DNA of 64,000 bases from Cylindrodendrum hubeiense (GCA_014621425.1 JAANBB010000054.1:62001-126000), one strand, 5' to 3'; counted from the first letter of the stretch, positions 46,438 to 58,304 are shown. Numbers and translations: made by a program. The notes: generated from the sequence alone by a model not told the origin.

Positions 46438-47298
46438 CGTATCGCTCAATGCTCAACTTGAGTGCGATTGGGCGGAGGCTGGTGACGTAGTTCTGGTGAG
46501 GGGGAAGACTGTAATGTATTGAGTGCTTGGATGTGGTATTCAGGCAAATGATCCTATGGTTAATCGATTAATATGATTTCAAATCAATTGCAGTCATACG
46601 GCGTCAATATCGTCTGTTGGTGGTGCTGTCAAGTCACACAAGTCAAGCGTGATCCTGAAGACTGGGGAAAACGAGTCATGGCCTATACCCCACGAACACC
46701 ACAAGAAGTGCGCAACCAACCTGAGCTTCGACAAAACCCCTCTCGGTAGTTTCCAGCCGATACCGTTCCTTGGTTGATTTTAGGTGTCCATCCAAGCCAA
46801 TGCCGGTCCTTGCCGGAGATAAAGAATTGAGGAGGTCGCGGACACCCAATGGCGGGGAGCTGCTTTATCTTGGTGGAGCTGCCCAAGGCCACTCTAAGCC
46901 AAATGCCAAGATAATGAACCATGCTGCCATATTCTTTATCACAGCGTAGGATGTTCATACCCGTTTGGTTAGCCTCGAAGTGGATGACCGACTAAACTTG
47001 CTTGATAGCCATTGTGTCGGAGAAAAACTGGCCGATGGATCCTGGACCGTGAGCTAAGCCGCCTTTGTGAATTGATGTGGTCCGGGGTTGGTATCTGGTA
47101 GCTTGCATCCATTAAACAGGCTCGAGTCTGGGGACTCCTTGTTGTTTATCTTAGGAGTCAAAATAGATATGAATAGCTAAAATCCCGACTTCATTTGTCA
47201 CAATATCCAGTTTTGCCCTTAACGAACAGGAAAACTCCCTCATTCGTACCCTTCGCTAGCTTTCGACGTACTGCACACCATTGCAACCGACGACTACA
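46438..47298. other. Divergent promoter of Zn2Cys6 factor and NCS1 permease
   Basis: No gene. Contains the TCGG-N11-CCGA site at 47017-47035 and a CGG-N10-CCG at 46744-46759. Confidence 0.55.
47017..47035. promoter_or_regulatory. TCGG-N11-CCGA site (Zn2Cys6/NCS1 promoter)
   Basis: TCGG-AGAAAAACTGG-CCGA, continuing TG (CCGATG), 264 bases before the NCS1 ATG. Confidence 0.65.
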
Positions 47299-49330
47299 AT
47301 GGCTAGGCTTCGAATCCCTACGAGGGACGAGATCGCGGCACCCTTCCAATCTAGAGAGGCATTCATCGACTTTCTTAAGGCTCCTCGGGATGTCGAGGAC
47401 CACAGCCGCATTCGCGACTCGAAGTGGTCCAATAAGGACTTGGAGCCTACTCCACCGGAGCACCGCACATGGACTTGGTATGTATTACAACACTACTTAA
47501 AGGATTTAACACATATAATAACAACGTAAAAGGTACAACTTACCACTATATTGGTTCTCGAATCAGTTCAGTTTGACCGGATGGAATACAGGATCCTCCC
47601 TGGTTGCGGTCGGCTTGGTGCGTCACAATCTCTTCGCAAAGATGCTATATCATAATACGGACTAACAAATGGGCAGACCTGGCAGCAATCTTTTATTTCT
47701 TGCGTCCTCGGTGCCCTTCTTGCTTCTATCATCGTCGTCTGTATGGCTAGACCTGGTGTCAAGTACCACATTGGCTTGTGCGTATTCTTTCACTTGCTGT
47801 TGAATGCTTTGTCGCTAACGAATTTATGCTATAGCCCGGTTCTTTGCCGTTCGAGTATGGGAATGTATGGGTCGTACTTCTTCATCTTCATCCGCGCAGT
47901 TGTTTGTATCATTTGGTATGGGTACGTTACAAATCATTGCCCAAGTATCACTTGAGTATCATACTGATTTTGATGTAGAATCCAGACATTCTACGGAGCA
48001 TCTATCCTATCCGTCATGTTCAGGTGCATTTTTGGCTTGTCGTGGGTCAACTTCGAAAACACCCTGGCTGAGAGCGCCAATGTCTCGTCCAAGTTGCTAC
48101 TGTCGTTCTTCATCGTCTGGCTGCTTGAGTTCCCATTTGTGAGTAGAGCGACGTGAGTAGTGCCGTGAAATTGAAGCTGATCGGAAGTAGATGTGGGTTC
48201 ATCCGAGACACATCCACTACATCTTTTCGGTCAAGGGTATCACTATGCCAATCGCAGCATTCGCCATTTTCGGCTGGTGCATGGCCAATGGTGGTGGACT
48301 TGACGCAATGAGTATTGCCCATGATGCTGCAGCAACCGTTGGGACTCCTCTTGGATGGAGTATCATGTCCGGTATCAACGTTATCATGGGCAGCTTGTCG
48401 CCGATGCTTGTCAACCAGCCTGATCTGGCTCGATACTGTGAAAAGCCTCGAGACGCTGGTCCCCTCCAGGGAGTCAGTGTTTTTGTCTCCTCCATTATCG
48501 TTTTCTTCCTCGGCCTTGCCTCGACGACATCCATCCAGGGTGTTTGGGGGGAGGCGTACTGGAATATCTGGGACCTTTTGGACTCCATCCTCGACCACTA
48601 CTGGAATCCAGGAGCGCGTGCTGGCGTCTTTTTCATTGCGCTTGCATTCCTCCTCGGTGTTTTTGCGACCAATTTTGGCGCCAACTCGATCCCTTTTGGT
48701 GCAGACATGACGGGCCTTTTCCCTAAGTGGCTGACTATCAAGCGCGGCCAGGTCTTGTGTGCCATTCTCGGCGTCGTTGTCATGCCCTGGAAGCTGATTG
48801 CCAACGCATCGGCATTTCTATCATTCCTGGGCAGCTATAACATTTTCATGGCGCCCCTCTGTGCTGTCATCCTCGTCGACTACGCATTTGTCAGACGAGG
48901 CAACATCCACGTCCCGTCATGCTACGACGGTAGTAAACAGGGTCTATATCACTTCTGGTCGGGCGTCAATTGGGTTGGTGCTGCTGCGTGGCTCTTTGGA
49001 ACTACGATGGGCATCCCCGGCCTCATTGGTCAGTACCAGCCGGACATTATCAGTGATGCTGCGCAACACATGTACATGATGGGATGGATCTTAACCTTTG
49101 TGACTGCCGCCGTAGTATACATGGTCGGTGTACAGTTTGTCAAGATCAAGAAGATCTTTCCACAAGGCCGGGAGGATTCGCCATTGACCTGGGAGTGGCT
49201 GGCAAATGAAGGACGAGAAGGGTTCTTTGAAGATGAGCAGGAGGATACCATATATGCACCTCCTACGCCACCATCCATGGAGACGGAAGAGGTCGATATG
49301 GGTGAGAAGGGAACTGTACTTTCGCGATAA
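47299..49330 (+). CDS. NCS1 nucleobase:cation symporter (Fur-type permease)
   Basis: Plasma-membrane H+ symporter of the NCS1 family (uracil, allantoin, uridine, nicotinamide riboside and related ring compounds). It has six exons; the last and longest runs 48191-49330. Landmarks: RTWTWYNLPLYWFSNQFSLT, GWNTGSSLVAVGLTWQQS, VKYHIGFPVL, SMGMYGSYFFIFIRAVVCII, IWYGIQTFYGASIL, SPMLVNQPDLARY, and FGANSIPFGADMTGLFPKW. About 12 membrane segments and a hydrophilic, acidic C-terminus with Pro/Thr, as in fungal Fur proteins whose tails govern endocytosis. It lies between the PuuE-like hydrolase plus regulator and the amidase, suggesting import of a cyclic amide. The exact solute cannot be told. Confidence 0.92.
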
Positions 49331-50021
49331 TTGTTTAGTTGGTTCGACAAGGTCTTAAATCATATTATGATTGATGGTAATACCAAGGAAGAGGGGGTCG
49401 TTAAGGAATATGTCATAATTAATTGATAAATCCACAATCTTGAGATAGCTACTCTCTCCATTTATGCGAGCAGAACGAAACGACTGACCCAAATTCCGGA
49501 AGGTTGCGCAACATCTGGTGCAGAGTCAAGAAGTGACTGTGCTTTCTGGCCGGCAACTAAATGCCGGGAAATGTAAAGACTCAATTATGTTGCTGTTCAT
49601 TCATATCATTCTGAGGTGCATTAAATGACTAGCTGGTATTCATCGCTTGACGCTGATCAAGCATTTTCTCCAAGCCTCAGGAGCCGAACGTGGCGCCGAT
49701 GAACCACTCAATTGGCGCCCGCATGCCATTATCAGTTGCGTAATATCTTAGTGATAAGAACGGCGTTGTGCGACTAACTTAATTCTGTTTCGGGGTTCGC
49801 CGATCAGGCTCGTTATCGGGGAACTGGCAGCATCCACAGCATCGGCCGGCAATGAGCCGATGTTGCGCGGGGATGGATCCGATCGACTGCCGACACTCTA
49901 GACTCCAAGTTCGTACATGCTGTACTTATTCAAGGGTTCAGCTGAAACACAGAGATACTGAGATAAAGATCGTATTCATTTGGCTCCTCTCTCGTCATCA
50001 AGGAAACTATTACATCCTACA
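49331..50021. other. Promoter region of the amidase gene
   Basis: No gene. Holds TCGG-N11-CCGA (49842-49860), extended to 6-bp palindromic arms, plus an everted CCGAT/ATCGG pair (49800-49819) and a CGG-N10-CCG (49551-49566). Confidence 0.55.
49842..49860. promoter_or_regulatory. TCGG-N11-CCGA site (amidase promoter)
   Basis: TCGG-CCGGCAATGAG-CCGA. The inverted arms extend to CATCGG and CCGATG (49840-49862), 160 bases before the ATG. Confidence 0.7.
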
Positions 50022-51449
50022 ATGAAGATCGAGCCCTACCGGCTAACAGCAACCGAGGTTGTCGCACAAATTCGAAATGGGGAGCTGACCGTTGAGCAAT
50101 ATGCGCGTTCTTTGCTTGCGCGCATCGCCGAGCGCGATCCTGTAGTCAAGGCATGGGCATTTCTCAATCCCGAGTTAGTGATTGAGGAAGCAAAGAAGCT
50201 TGACCAGGTTCCAGTCGAGCAGCGTGGTCCGCTCCATGGCGTCGCCATCGCAGTAAAGGATGTCATTTATACCAAGGGTAATTAATAAATCTTATTTATC
50301 CCGGGATATCGCTTATGAATATTTCAGATATGCCAACACAGTTTAATTCACCCATCTATGAGAATGACGCTCCCAAAGTCGACGGCGCCTCCATCATCAT
50401 TCTGCGTAAAGCCGGAGCCCTCATCCTCGGCAAGACCACGACCACGGAGTTTGCTGCAACGGTCAAAGGAACAAAGACAACAAATCCTCACGATCCGGGT
50501 CGTACGCCCGGCGGTTCGTCCTCGGGGTCTGGGGCCACGGTTGGTGATTTCCAAGCCCCGATCGGCCTCGGCACGCAGACAGGAGGTAGCACCATCCGTC
50601 CAGGGTCATTTAACGGCATCTATGCTTTTAAGCCCACGTGGAACTCGATTTCTCGTGAAGGACAGAAAATCTATTCTCTCATTTTAGATACTCTTGGTCT
50701 GTACGCTCGTAGTGTCGCGGACTTGGAGTTACTGGCGGATGTATTCGCTTTAGAAGACGATGAGCCTGCTGATTCGTCTTTTACTATCAAGGGCGCCAAC
50801 TTTGCTGTGTACAAAACAATGATCTGGCCACAGGCAGGGCCAGGACTCCAAGCTGCAATGGACAAGGCGGTGGTTTTGCTGAAAGCTCACGGCGCGAATG
50901 TCAGTGAGATTTCTTTACCTGACAATCTGAAGGAATTGCCTGCTTGGCATGCAACGGTTATCACCTCTGATGGGCGAACAGCATTCCTACCTGACTATCG
51001 ATTTGCAAAGGATAAGATTTCGGAGTACCTAGTAGGGCAAGTCGATAATAAGCCACGCATCTCAAGAGCTGCACAACTGAACGCATTTGACAAAATCGCA
51101 GCGGCAAGACCAGTCGTTGATGGCATATTGAGCAAATATGCCGCTGTTCTGGTGCCAAGTGTGCCAGATGAGGCGCCAACGGGTATTGAATCCACTGGTA
51201 GCGCAGCATTCAACGGAATATGGACGGTAAGCACCACCTTGCATTCACAATCATTATTCGTTCACTAAGATTTGTTTACAGGCGCTTCATACACCGGTTG
51301 TTAATATTCCAGGCTTTGTGGGTGGGAATGGTATGCCAATTGGGCTATCTTTAGTAGCACCGCGGTACCGTGACAGACATCTGTTAGCGGTTAGCCAGAA
51401 GGTTGGCGAGGTTTTTGAAGCTGAAGGTGGATGGAAGCCTAGCAATTAG
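50022..51449 (+). CDS. Amidase-signature (AS) family amidase
   Basis: Amidase of 440 residues that hydrolyses a carboxamide to acid and ammonia. Exons: 50022-50277, 50328-51226 and 51282-51449 (sum divisible by three). The Ser-cisSer-Lys triad is visible: the Lys in GVAIAVKDVIYTKDMPTQFN, the first Ser in the Gly/Ser loop RTPGGSSSGSGATV, and the nucleophile Ser in GTQTGGSTIRPGSFNG. The C-terminal HTPVVNIPGFVGGNGMPIGL is conserved in the family. There is no signal peptide, so it is cytosolic. Context suggests it acts after the PuuE-like ring-opening enzyme, on the half-amide it would release, as HxnN or bacterial half-amidase do. Specificity is inferred only. Confidence 0.92.
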
Positions 51450-52869
51450 AGTAGATACAAGAAATATTTACAGGATTTGCACTCCGTTTGAATGAGGAGC
51501 TGGCACAGACTTATACCAGCCCAGATTTGTCTGGAATTATGATCATACTGTAGTCCGACTTCAATGGACGGACTGCCGCTTGCTAGCCTGGCACTGAAAT
51601 TTTGGCATATGCAGCGCCGCCACTTCAATGTCAAATACGGGTGACGAATAGCAATGAATAGTTCGCTGAGAAGGTGATCTAGGTACCAATAATATAAAGA
51701 TAAATCGATGACACGGTCATGGTGCAAACTCTATCCGAAGAACACAACGATGCTACAGAGTAGCTGGCCAATCAGAATGCCTCTGGAGTTGAGTACAGCA
51801 ATCCAGTCGCGCACTAGCTTGAGTTAGAATGGCCTGATGATACAGCTACTAGTGTACAGTTAGAGACTTATGCTTCGAGAGACGCAGCGGTCAATGCAAG
51901 TTAAGCGGCGTGCTTGCACGCCCAGAGCGCTGAACTGGTTGACCAACCTCTAGCACGAGCAAAACCGGAAACTTAGGTCGATACTAGATAATTCACAGTA
52001 GACTATTTCTGATGTAAATAATCAAGTCATTGCCAACTAGTCCCAGACGCGACCGTAAGCACACCCCGCGTAATCAGACGACGCCCACGCGATATTATAA
52101 AGGCAGCAAAGTTTGTCACGGCTGATATTTGTCGCTTAGGAGACTGAGTTGTCCTAAACAAACTTTTCCCTACTACAATCTATGCAAACCTTAGTATGAA
52201 GGAGTTATTTTATTTATTGCTCACGCAATTTGGTGGACCAGGCTCCATCTTGGGGTCATGAGGGCGGATGGTGGCATGGTGTTCTAGCCAAGTTAGGCGA
52301 CACAACTTACTCCGGGCTAGTTAATTCGCCTTTCCAGGAAACATTTGAGGGGAATAGAGGACCATGATTTCCTAAAACGGATCATTCCCCGGCGTTGTGA
52401 AAGGGGTTTCGTCACATATCCTACCGAGGTCCCCACGGGCCAAGACGATCATAATAAGCGCCCGAATCACAACCTGCCCCCCGCAAATTCTGTCCATACG
52501 AGCTCGGAAAAATCACAATACGACTGGGGTGTGAAGAACCCGAACTTTAAAAGTTAGTAACCGGTCCATTGACAAGACTGCGCTTACATTGTCTCTCACA
52601 TGCTATATCACGCGTTGCGGGGAAGCCAGTAGGAATAGCAATCCAAATATGACGCTATGTGTACGTGGGGTTAGGGGAATGCGGGGGTGGAACTCAATTC
52701 GACCTTAATCGATCATGGGGTATCATCTGGTCCTGACTCGGCTCGGAAGGCCTGGGTATAGCTATTTTGTAAATGTATAAAACGTTGATGCTGTCCTTAA
52801 TAGACACGTAGATCAAGTCCTATTCTCAACTCAACGCATCTATCAGACTCACCCGATCATACACTCACC
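51450..52869. other. Intergenic, no gene recognised
   Basis: A 1.4-kb gap between the amidase and the GH93 gene. Short frames only. A TATAAAA box lies at 52776-52782 in front of the GH93 gene. Confidence 0.5.
52776..52782 (+). promoter_or_regulatory. TATA box of the GH93 gene
   Basis: TATAAAA, 88 bases before the ATG; the leader between them is CA/CT-rich. Confidence 0.5.
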
Positions 52870-54097
52870 ATGCGTGTTCAGTCCTTCCTCATTGGAGGGT
52901 TTTTAGGCCTTCTCCAGGTTGCCTCCTGTTCTCCGACACCCAAATCTCTCCCACAGCCTCCGACCCGTGTCGAGCGCACTGCCCCTACATCGACATTTTC
53001 CAACAATGTCATATTCTCTCCACCATCAAATGCCGGCTGGACTGACCCCAGAGTTCTTTATTCTCGTGTCATTGAGCTATCAGATGGTTCTCTCATTGCC
53101 ACCTGGGAGAATTATTCCCCTGAGCCTCCGCTAGTCTACTATCCCATCTACAAGTCTCTTGATGGGGGCGTGACATGGTCAGAGGTGGGAAAGGTCGAAG
53201 ACCAGGTGAACGGCTGGGGCATGCGCTATCAACCATTCCTCTATGAGCTGCCGCAAGCTATTGGAAATTACCCAGCTGGAACAATCTTGGTCGTGGGAAA
53301 CAGCATCCCGACGGATCTAAGCCAAACCAAAATTGACGTCTATGCTAGCACTGATGGTGGTGAAAACTGGGACTTTGTGAGCTCGATCGCCAGCGGCGGT
53401 GAAGCGCGACCCACCAATGGACTCACCCCAGTCTGGGAACCATTCTTTATGTAAGCAGAATGTTCCTATTTTGATGAAAAGTGGTGACTAACTGAGTTTC
53501 AGCGTCTATAACAACCAGCTCATTTGCTATTATGCCGACCAGCGCGACTCCAGCTATGGCCAAAAGCTCGTCCACCAGACAACTTCAAATCTCCTGACCT
53601 GGTCTTCTACTGTTGATGACGTCCACGACACTAGCAACTACATAGCCCGCCCTGGCATGCCGGTACTGACCCTGTTGCCCAATGGCAACTATATCTACTT
53701 ATACGAGGTCTGCGGAACGGATGGTTGCAGACTGCATTACCGACTAACCTCCAACCCACTCAACCTCATCAACGCCACGGCCTACTCACTGGTATCGACC
53801 GCAGGAACCCGTCCTGTCAGCTCTCCTTTTGTGGTCTGGAGCTCTGTGGGTGGAGCCAATGGCAGCATTATTGTGAGCTCTGGAAGCCAGTCCAATATCT
53901 TCGTGAACAAGAACCTAGGAGCTTCAGGTTATTGGGTCGAGTACAGCGTCCCTCAGCCCAGGGCCTATTCTAGAACCCTCATGACCTTCAAAGAAGATGA
54001 TAATCTGTTGGCTATTATGGGCGCAGGATTTCTACCTCCGAGCAGTGTTAACCAAGTCAGTTTGAGCGTGGTAGACTTGACTGCTCTTGGTATTTAA
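52870..54097 (+). CDS. Secreted GH93-like exo-arabinanase (BNR/Asp-box propeller)
   Basis: Secreted sialidase-fold enzyme most like GH93 exo-alpha-1,5-L-arabinanases, 391 residues. Exons 52870-53450 and 53503-54097 (sum divisible by three). The signal peptide is MRVQSFLIGGFLGLLQVASC. Beta-propeller features: two Asp-boxes, SLDGGVTWSEV and STDGGENWDFV, and family-typical ATWENYSPEPPLVYYPIYKS, WGMRYQPFLYELP and YYADQRDSSYGQKLVHQT. The enzyme would release arabinobiose from plant cell wall arabinan outside the cell. A type B carboxylesterase lies tail-to-tail 224 bases away; the pair may serve plant polymer breakdown, although the esterase substrate is unknown. Confidence 0.88.
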
Positions 54098-54321
54098 GAG
54101 CGAGAATAGTTATACTTCAAGATGTAACTAGTTAGCTATTCTAACCTACTCCATCGTACATTATTCCTAAATTTAGACAATTAAAAGACCAAAGCGATAG
54201 CCATCGCACGTACAGCTTCGGTCATACCAAATCCCTCATTTGTCCTTCCTGAGCTTCCTGTCTTTTCAGTGGTCGTGGGTGACGTAACTACCGTTGTGCC
54301 GCTAGCCATTAGACTTGCGAT

Positions 54322-56202
54322 TCATGAAGTGGTAGTACAGGTAGTGGTGCTGGTAGAGTTTGTGGGACACTCCTTCTTCAATGGCCAAGGAATGTTATAA
54401 CCACCAAGTCGAACCCAGATCTCGTCCCAGAACTGACACTCGGAGAAATCAAGCGAGGTGGCTTCAAAGCCATCCTGAATGTAAAGACCAGTGTTTTGGC
54501 ATTTGTCAAATCTGGGCCATCGCTGGCGTTTAGTCGATGGGTTTCCCTTGACAGCGATAGCGGTCCACGCCTCTATAATCGTACGGCTCATTTCTCTCTC
54601 GGTATCGGTACCGTTAGCAGTGCCGTTGCCCCAAGGTTGGTCGTCCAGGTTGCCAAAAACGAAGGGCAATTCTGAGGTATGAGTAGCTCCAAATTCTTCG
54701 GCATATTGTCCAGGAATTGCCACCCCATTTACCCACAGCCAGGGGAACGAAGGTGTATGGTCGAATCGATAGGCATAAGTCGGTATGCCCTTATCCGCGG
54801 CAGCTCGGAGGGCTCTGTATGTTTGGCAGCCGAAGCTAGAAACTGTAGCAATGTGGGTGATTGCTGCGATCACGGCCTCTTCTGTCGAACCTGAGGCATT
54901 GAATAGCGAGAGGGGGTACTGTTGACCGATAATAGGACCCAGGGAACCCCATCGAGCCAGAAAGGAAGTGTAGTTCGATTCAGTTATGGATATGCTAGAT
55001 CCGATGAAGACCGGAAGAACGAACAGTGAAGAGTCTAACTGGGCTGCACCAGAGTTAGTACAAAATTGTCAATGTGAAATATCGCACACATACTTGATCC
55101 GGCAATGATTGGGACCTGAGATCCAACCTTGAGGGGCTCTTCTTTGATGATCTCTCCATCTAGTATAGAGGCGGCTATATTAGTAATGTTTGGCAGGTTA
55201 AACCCATAAATTTCCGCGAGGTTGTCGCCATTCAGGCTGGGATCGAGTAGTGCCGGGGTGGTTGAGTATGCTTCAAGAAGTTCCGCGACCGACTTTGATT
55301 GCAAGCAGCGCAACTGTTTCTCGTTAGCGACCTGGTTTGTTATCTCCATTCGATTTCACTTACATCGTGAATGCCACACTTTAAAGCCTCGGCGTAACTT
55401 GCTCCGCAGTACTGACCAAGGGACTTTGATGTTAGTGTCTGACCTCCCCCAGACTGTAGAATCGCAGCAGAGATGAGTGACTTTGCTTCCGGTAGTGTTG
55501 AGACGGTAAACGCATCGTCGCCGCCGGCACTCTGGCCGAAAAGTACAACCGCTGAGGCGTCACCACCAAACGCGGCAATATTATGCTTGACCCATCTGAG
55601 AGCTGCTAGGTAGTCCTGTGTAGCCATGTTTCCTTTGATCCCGGCGCTGTGGAGGCCGAGATAACCTAGCGCGCCTAACCGGTAGTTGAACGCCACAACA
55701 ATGGCATCTTGTGCTAGGTTGCATGAGTCGTAGAGCGGGTACGAAAGGGCACCAGCCTCATTGGAGCCTCCGTATGCCCAAACCTTGACGGGTAGAGCAG
55801 AGTTGGAGGTGGCATTGGAAGGGACGTAGACATCCAAGTACAGACTAGCACAATATGTTAGATGGAGGTCCTTATCTAAAAGAAAATATTGACTAACCAA
55901 TCTTCAGATGACGGTTGGTCCAACACGTCGAGGCTTGAGGGAAACTGGACGCAAATAGCAGGGGCTTTTGTGGCATCGAGTGATCCTCCATAGTATGAGC
56001 CGTTGAGGGGCTGCGGTGGCATGAACCTCAACTTTCCGACCGGAGGCTGAGCATATGGGATGCCCTGGAAGATATTGGTTGGTGCATTCGAGCATTTCCC
56101 TCCGTGAACGGTTCCGGCGGAGAGTTTCACGACAGGGCCTGAGTGGCCTACCACAGAGGGCACGGCCAGCTGTAGGGCTGCTATAATCAACTGCGTTCTC
56201 AT
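54322..56202 (-). CDS. Secreted type B carboxylesterase
   Basis: Secreted serine esterase of the carboxylesterase type B/cholinesterase-like family, 575 residues. Exons: 56202-55898, 55844-55364, 55313-55094 and 55043-54322 (sum divisible by three). The signal peptide is MRTQLIIAALQLAVPSVVG. Family landmarks: FQGIPYAQPPVGKLRFMPP, SEDCLYLDVYVP with a conserved Cys, VVAFNYRLGALGYL, and the nucleophile elbow VVLFGQSAGGDDAF, where GQSAG replaces the usual GESAG, as in lipase-type members. Late motif: HTSELPFVFGN containing the catalytic His. It ends in a Thr/Ser-rich tail (NSTSTTTCTTTS). In the second intron, two acceptors are possible; the one 50 bases from the donor follows a GCTAACGA branch site and is preferred. 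Confidence 0.9.
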
Positions 56203-57219
56203 TGTTGCTGTTCCAAGTCGATCTTTCAAGGCTTGGTAGCATTGCAGTGATTAGAGAGGGAGTACATTCTTATTTATGTCTCCCATGCTTTACATCATCA
56301 GTTACAACGGTCTATATTGTTTCCGACTTCCGTCTTTTTAAGCGTGCACGGCTTTCCCAAAACGGAACTCCATTCGAGAAGTACAGACGCGTGATTCCTT
56401 CGAGGCTGAGCCCCCGCCAATCCTTCAAGGCATCATCCTCTGAAATTGCCGTGTTCCCGCTGAGCCGCGTAGGCGTATCCACAGCCATCCAGTAGAGACT
56501 GAGCCCTATAGCTAGCGCTGTCAGACAGCATAAACGAACCCGACCCTGTTTCAAATGTATTGCAAGGCAGCTCGTAGGTCGACTTAATAGGCTAAATATC
56601 ATGGCTGAAAAGTCGGGTTTGAAATTAAGGAATTGGGCAAGATTTTGGGTTGTATCGTGGCACAGGATGATGTTCCCAGTTCCCATGCCTTTCGACATTG
56701 TGAGTGCTATTGTTTTGGGGATATGTTGAACGCGCACGAGATCTGATAAAATTCAGCCCCATTTGCAAGCTCAACAGCTTCAACTTAGCTACACTTACTC
56801 ACCTGGCCGGCTTATCCGACACAGCCTCACGACGCGCGCAAATTTTGAGCCGATTGGATGATTTCCCACAAATTGGTTTACTCTTTAGGCGAGACCCGCA
56901 CTCTCTACCACGATGCCTAATCTTTGATAAACTGCCTACGTGGGCATTCTGACCGCAGTTCCGGTTTTGTTAGTTTTGATTGCTCCAGAGGTCTAAAGGT
57001 CCGCTAGACAATGCTTATAGACTTTGCCTAATTAGTCTCCGATGCGCCGTATGATATGCACGTGTCACTCGTAATGGCCTCCCTTCCTACGCCTCATGCA
57101 CTAGAACGTATCCGTGGTTGTCTGATTAACAGTGATGATAATTTTCTGACGAGTTATGTGACTCACGCCACGCTTTAGCACTCTGTAATCATAACTGAAA
57201 GGCCGGTTCCTGCATCATA
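56203..57219. other. Intergenic, no gene recognised
   Basis: Esterase promoter and GST 3' flank. No credible frame. Confidence 0.5.
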
Positions 57220-58304
57220 TCAAAATTTGCTTGAGACTTGTCCGTATAATCCCTTCTGGCGCTCAACCACAGCAGGGTGCAGAATAGCACCAGGTTTGAG
57301 CTTGCTGAAATCCAAGTCAACTCCTTCCACGATATCAGGGAACGGACCCAGAGGCGTGATGGCAAGCGGGTTGATTTTGTAATGACTCTTGGTGTACTAT
57401 TTCCATTGTCAGTGACTACAGAAAACAGGTGTAGCTCTAGACTCACGTTCTCCTTGATGTGTCTGAAGTCGGTTGTCTCTCGGAACCCCTTGACATTCCA
57501 GTAAAGATTCTTCAACCACTCGTGGATGACAGGGTAGTCGGCGCGTATCATCCCGAGGTTGCACTTGAAATGCTGGACGTAGACAGCGTCGAACCGAATT
57601 ATGGTGGCGTACGCTCTGATGTCGATTTCGGTAAGGTCCTTGCCAAGGACATATGGTCCTCCATTTTGATGAATCAGTGCCTCCAACTTGTTTAGAGCCG
57701 CAAATACTGTGGGTACGTTTTCGTCGTAACCCTCCTGAGTTGTCGCAAAGCCGGCCTTGTAGACACCTGTGTTGAGATCTCGTTGCATCCACACGCTGAT
57801 CTCGTCGATGGCGGTTCTCAGGTGCTCTGGGTACAGATCCAGCTCACGGTTAGGACTGTCGTTAGGCAGGACTGTGTTGAAAGCTGTTGGCAGCCAACGC
57901 AGTAGTTCGGCGCTCTCATTGTTCACAATCTTTCCTTCCTTTTTGTCCCAGAGCAGAGGAACGCTGTATCGCCCTTTGTATTCCGCATCATCTTTGAAAT
58001 ATACTTCATGCAGGAACTTTGACTTGAACAAGTGATCTTCTGTTGCTCCCTCATACGGATCGTCCGGGAGACTAGGGAATTGCCAGCCAGGCCAACCCTT
58101 GTCGTCTCCTTTTGGGTATGGCTTCACAATGGAGAGATCAATGAGAGAATCAAGTCCCTTGAGATGGCGAACCAAATTGGCGCGATGAGCGAATGGGCAG
58201 AACAGCCCAATGTACAGGTGGTAGCGTCCAGCTTCGGGGGGGAACTGGCCACCGTCGGCAACAACCCCGTGCCAGGAGTCTTCGGGACCGGCGTGTAAAA
58301 CCAT
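57220..58304 (-). CDS. Glutathione S-transferase, omega-like / Ecm4-type
   Basis: Cytosolic GST of 344 residues, of the omega-like/glutathionyl-hydroquinone reductase group (yeast Ecm4, bacterial YqjG). Exons 58304-57447 and 57396-57220 (50-base intron, sum divisible by three). Landmarks: the catalytic Cys in YIGLFCPFAHRANLVRHL, SIVKPYPKGDDKGWPGW, the thioredoxin-fold SVPLLWDKKEGKIVNNESAELL, and helical-domain QRDLNTGVYKAGFATTQEGYDENV and DIRAYATIIRFDAVYVQHFKCN. The final exon reads YTKSHYKINPLAITPLGPFP, the family's C-terminal end. Such enzymes deglutathionylate quinone conjugates or reduce mixed disulfides. There are no functional neighbours. Confidence 0.93.

Noticed and set aside
46744..49566. 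CGG-N10-CCG sites at 46744 and 49551
   Set aside because: Only two copies, spacers dissimilar, and spacing differs from the four N11 sites.
36993..51449. Direct identification as the Aspergillus hxn nicotinate cluster
   Set aside because: The molybdenum hydroxylase HxnS, the C2H2-type HxnR and the monooxygenase genes are absent; only enzyme classes are shared.
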